In this document: positions 61,574-64,000 of the stretch, piece after piece
How positions within the stretch are numbered: position 1 is the stretch's first letter
Layout of the letters: each line of letters opens with the position of its first letter
NCBI RefSeq assembly: GCF_013403915.1
Contig: NZ_JABFDI010000001.1
Coordinates: 62,001-126,000 of the forward strand
From: Winogradskyella pacifica
GTDB lineage: Bacteria > Bacteroidota > Bacteroidia > Flavobacteriales > Flavobacteriaceae
Direction of reading: 5' to 3'
DNA: 64,000 nucleotides
Position numbers and translations under genes: made by a program
The notes under the pieces: model-generated
The model's input: only the letters and a program-made list of their open reading frames with translations
Database searches by the model: none
Told to the model about the DNA's origin: nothing

Positions 61574-61606
61574 GTTCGGTTTGTTCCGAACCTATAGATA
61601 TATTTG
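61574..61606 (+). promoter_or_regulatory. Promoter with GTTCGG palindrome before the GbsR-RND operon
   Basis: GTTCGG (61574-61579) and CCGAAC (61586-61591) form a perfect palindrome with a 6-bp spacer. TATATTTG (61599-61606) fits the -7 consensus, and TTTG (61580-61583) lies in the -33 region within the palindrome. A repressor bound here would block the promoter. Confidence 0.7.
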
Positions 61607-61666
61607 CATAGAATTTTACTGTTCTTGATAATTTTAGTTTCAAAATCAGTAGCAAATAGTTAAACA

Positions 61667-62170
61667 ATGAAAGAAAATATCTGCCAAAAAAAAATGGGCT
61701 TAGTTGAGAAACTCGGTGTTCATTTGGAGAACAGAGAGCAATTGGCTCCTGTCGCTGCGCGAATTTTGTCTTACGTTATACTCACTGGTAAAAGAGGAGC
61801 TACATTTGAAGACTTAGTAAGTCTTCTTTGTGCAAGTAAGAGCACCATCTCAACGCACCTTAATCATTTACAAGATTTAAACAAAATTGAGTATTTCACA
61901 AAAACAGGAGATCGCAAAAAGTATTTTGTCATTAATAAAGATACTATAGTACAACATGTAGACCGAATGATAAGTCATTGGCAAGAAGAACGCGAAGTGC
62001 ACATCGAAATTAAAAGTTATAAAGACAAACAAAACAACGAAAAAATCGAAAATGAAGACGAGAAGTTCGATTTAACATTTCATAACGATTATATCATGTT
62101 TATAGACGAAGCGTCTTCTTCTGTAAAAGCCCTAAGAGAAAAATTAATAAACAACCAATTCAAAATTTAA
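61667..62170 (+). CDS. GbsR/MarR-family regulator of the RND efflux operon
   Basis: The 167-residue protein has a winged-helix domain (FEDLVSLLCASKSTISTHLN, then LQDLNKIEYFTKTGDRKKYF) like the GbsR/MarR group, and a C-terminal helical dimerisation part. The RND adaptor gene starts 12 bp after its stop. Known flavobacterial operons place such a regulator first and let it repress the pump. It probably binds the palindrome at 61574-61591. Confidence 0.88.
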   Translation: MKENICQKKMGLVEKLGVHLENREQLAPVAARILSYVILTGKRGATFEDLVSLLCASKSTISTHLNHLQDLNKIEYFTKTGDRKKYFVINKDTIVQHVDRMISHWQEEREVHIEIKSYKDKQNNEKIENEDEKFDLTFHNDYIMFIDEASSSVKALREKLINNQFKI

Positions 62171-62181
62171 AGTAAAACGAA

Positions 62182-63309
62182 ATGAAAAAGACTAATTTAT
62201 ATACTATCCTAGGATTATTCTTAGTTATTGTCAGTTGTGGCGATAAGCAAAATGCTACAGCAGCACCATCTCAAGCTCCACCAGCTCCTTTTCCGGTGAC
62301 TCAAATACAAACGATGACAGTAACAGGACATACAGAATATCCTGCAACGATTGAAGGTATTGTAAATAGTGATGTAAGAGCTAAAACATCTGGTTATATT
62401 GAAAAAGTATATGTTGATGAAGGTCAGAAAGTACGAAAAGGACAAACGTTATTTAGACTAGAAACTCAGTCTTTAAGTCAAGATGCTGGTGCAGCAAAAG
62501 CTCGTGTTAATGTGGCACAAGTAGAAGTTGATAAATTAGTGCCTTTAGTAGAAAAGAACATTATAAGTGCTGTACAATTAGAAACAGCAAAAGCTAATTT
62601 AGCTCAGGCCAAAGCTAATCTAAGTGGTGTTTCTGCAAATATTGGTTATGCAACAATTAAAAGTCCTATTGATGGCTATGTGGGTTCAATTAATTTTAGA
62701 GAAGGAGCTTTAATTAGCCCAAGTGACGCACGTCCATTAACAACTGTAAGTGAGATTGATCAAGTATATGCTTTCTTTAGTTTTAACGAAGCACAATACA
62801 TCAACCATTTACAAAGATCTGAAGGAAAGACGAAAGCAGAGCGTATTAAAAATTCTCCAGACTTGAGTTTGATTTTAGCCAACGGAAAAGAATATTCTGA
62901 AAAAGGAAGAATTCAAACTAGCACAGGGCAAGTCAATCAAAATACAGGAACTATAAAAATAAGAGCCGCTTTTGATAATCCTAATGAAATTTTAACCAAT
63001 GGAAACAGTGGTAAAATAAAGTTTCCAATAGAATATAAAGACGCCATCGTAGTTCCTCAAACGGCAACATTTGAGCAACAAGGAAATATTATGATTTTTA
63101 AACTTGGTGCTGAGAATAAAATTGAGACTGCAATTATAAAAGTACAAGGTACTGTAGACAATCTATATGTTGTAGAATCTGGCTTAGATACCAATGATAA
63201 AATTGTAATAACTGGAGTTGGTAAATTAAGAAACGGTATGGTGATTTCTCCGCAAGACACACCTTTTGAAGAGGCTATTAAACAGATACCTACTTTATTT
63301 AAAAACTAA
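62182..63309 (+). CDS. RND efflux periplasmic adaptor lipoprotein, AcrA type
   Basis: A lipobox (FLVIVSC, then GDKQ) is followed by a membrane-fusion protein: the lipoyl half motif GYIEKVYVDEGQKVRKGQTL, the alpha-hairpin (EVDKLVPLVEKNIISAVQLE), the second lipoyl half (IGYATIKSPIDGYVG) and the beta-barrel (TGTIKIRAAFDNPNEIL). At 375 residues it has normal length. It links the RND pump to an outer-membrane channel. Confidence 0.95.
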   Translation: MKKTNLYTILGLFLVIVSCGDKQNATAAPSQAPPAPFPVTQIQTMTVTGHTEYPATIEGIVNSDVRAKTSGYIEKVYVDEGQKVRKGQTLFRLETQSLSQDAGAAKARVNVAQVEVDKLVPLVEKNIISAVQLETAKANLAQAKANLSGVSANIGYATIKSPIDGYVGSINFREGALISPSDARPLTTVSEIDQVYAFFSFNEAQYINHLQRSEGKTKAERIKNSPDLSLILANGKEYSEKGRIQTSTGQVNQNTGTIKIRAAFDNPNEILTNGNSGKIKFPIEYKDAIVVPQTATFEQQGNIMIFKLGAENKIETAIIKVQGTVDNLYVVESGLDTNDKIVITGVGKLRNGMVISPQDTPFEEAIKQIPTLFKN

Positions 63310-63331
63310 TTAACCTAGAAACATAGTAATC

Positions 63332-64000
63332 ATGTTAAAAACATTTATTGAAAGACCTGTGCTTTCAACAGTAATCTCTATTATTATAGTGTTACTTGGA
63401 GTTATTAGTATTTCAAGTTTACCTATAGAAGAGTATCCAGATATTGCACCGCCAACCATTAAAGTTACGGCGAATTATACAGGTGCAAATGCAGAAACCG
63501 TTTTAGAAAGTGTTATTATTCCTATTGAAGAACAAATCAATGGAGTAGAAGGTATGACGTATATTACCTCTACAGCATCTAACACAGGAGCGGCGGAAAT
63601 TACAGTGTATTTCGATCAAACCATCGATGCAGATATTGCAGCTGTAAACGTTCAAAACCGTGTGGCTAGAGCAAACCCATTATTGCCTCAAGAGGTGATT
63701 CAAACAGGTGTAACCACTCAGAAACAAGAAACAAGTGCATTAATGTTCATTTCTATGTATTCTGAAAGTGAGGATTATGATGCTACATTTATTCAAAACT
63801 ACTTAAAAATTAATGTTATCCCAGCAATGCAACGTATTAGTGGTGTTGGTGATGTTAGTGTCTTTTCACAACAAGATTACGCCATGCGTATTTGGTTAAA
63901 TCCTGAAAAATTAGCCTCATATGGTTTAATACCTTCTGATATTTCTGCCGCTTTAGCTGAACAAAATTTAGAAGCAGCTGCAGGTTCTTTAGGACAGAAT
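63332..64000 (+). CDS. RND multidrug transporter, AcrB/HAE1 type, N-terminal part
   Basis: The frame opens at ATG 63332 and continues past the right edge; 223 residues are visible. They begin MLKTFIERPVLSTVISIIIV with the first span, then LPIEEYPDIAPPTIKVTANY, GANAETVLESVIIPIEEQIN and QNRVARANPLLP, the porter-domain start of AcrB-like pumps. It lies 22 bp after the adaptor gene. The outer-membrane factor may follow outside the window. Confidence 0.96.
   Translation, partial: MLKTFIERPVLSTVISIIIVLLGVISISSLPIEEYPDIAPPTIKVTANYTGANAETVLESVIIPIEEQINGVEGMTYITSTASNTGAAEITVYFDQTIDADIAAVNVQNRVARANPLLPQEVIQTGVTTQKQETSALMFISMYSESEDYDATFIQNYLKINVIPAMQRISGVGDVSVFSQQDYAMRIWLNPEKLASYGLIPSDISAALAEQNLEAAAGSLGQN

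Noticed and set aside
1-64000. tRNA, rRNA or tmRNA genes
   Set aside because: No tRNA-like acceptor/T-loop (GGTTCRANNCC) or conserved rRNA segment was recognised on either strand by eye.

Overview
This window is chromosomal DNA of a low-GC Bacteroidota bacterium, almost certainly a marine member of the Flavobacteriaceae. The grounds are a PorP/SprF-type outer-membrane protein beside proteins with the gliding-motility C-terminal domain (type IX secretion), promoters of the Bacteroidota type (TTG, about 19 bp, TAnnTTTG), few Shine-Dalgarno sequences, TPR-LuxR sensor-regulators, flavobacterial REP-like repeats, and a mannitol catabolic locus like those of brown-alga-degrading relatives. No rRNA, tRNA, CRISPR array, integrase or transposase was seen.

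Layout. 0-6.5 kb: surface proteins (a cut adhesin, a PorP/SprF protein with a repeat-rich tail, a CHU_C-domain protein, a beta-helix protein). 7-13 kb: a secreted intradiol-dioxygenase-like protein, a patatin phospholipase and the acetate pair pta-ackA. 13-18.2 kb: genes of types often linked to cold (two cold-shock proteins, a fatty-acid desaturase, two DEAD-box helicases) plus a Crp/Fnr regulator. 18.2-22.2 kb: a TesA-like esterase divergent from a YbbA/YbbP-like ABC transporter. 22-28 kb: housekeeping and stress genes (TPR-LuxR regulator, exonuclease/GIY-YIG nuclease, CsbD, HPF-like protein, 5'-nucleotidase). 28.5-33.2 kb: an AT-rich accessory operon of four overlapping genes (MBL hydrolase, trypsin-like protease, small middle protein, Rad50-like ABC ATPase) that looks like an ABC-three-component conflict system. 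33.3-40.5 kb: mixed metabolism and a repeat-rich region with a 300-bp duplication. 40.7-45.7 kb: a TetR-headed run of reductases and dehydrogenases with an operator-like palindrome. 45.8-47.3 kb: an NhaC-family transporter with a leader resembling a reduced SAM-I riboswitch. 47.4-52.7 kb: a mannitol locus (Nudix-type regulator, permease, mannitol dehydrogenase, fructokinase) with two matching palindromes. 52.7-61.4 kb: AraC regulator, BCCT transporter, AlkB, nitroreductase, KefF/KefC and MarC. 61.6-64 kb: a GbsR/MarR regulator and the start of an RND efflux operon.

The strongest candidate for an undescribed system is the four-gene operon at 28.5-33.2 kb. The best regulatory candidates are the RNA leader at 47.2 kb and the paired palindromes at 48.1-48.3 kb. 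All functions are inferred from reading motifs; no database search was possible.
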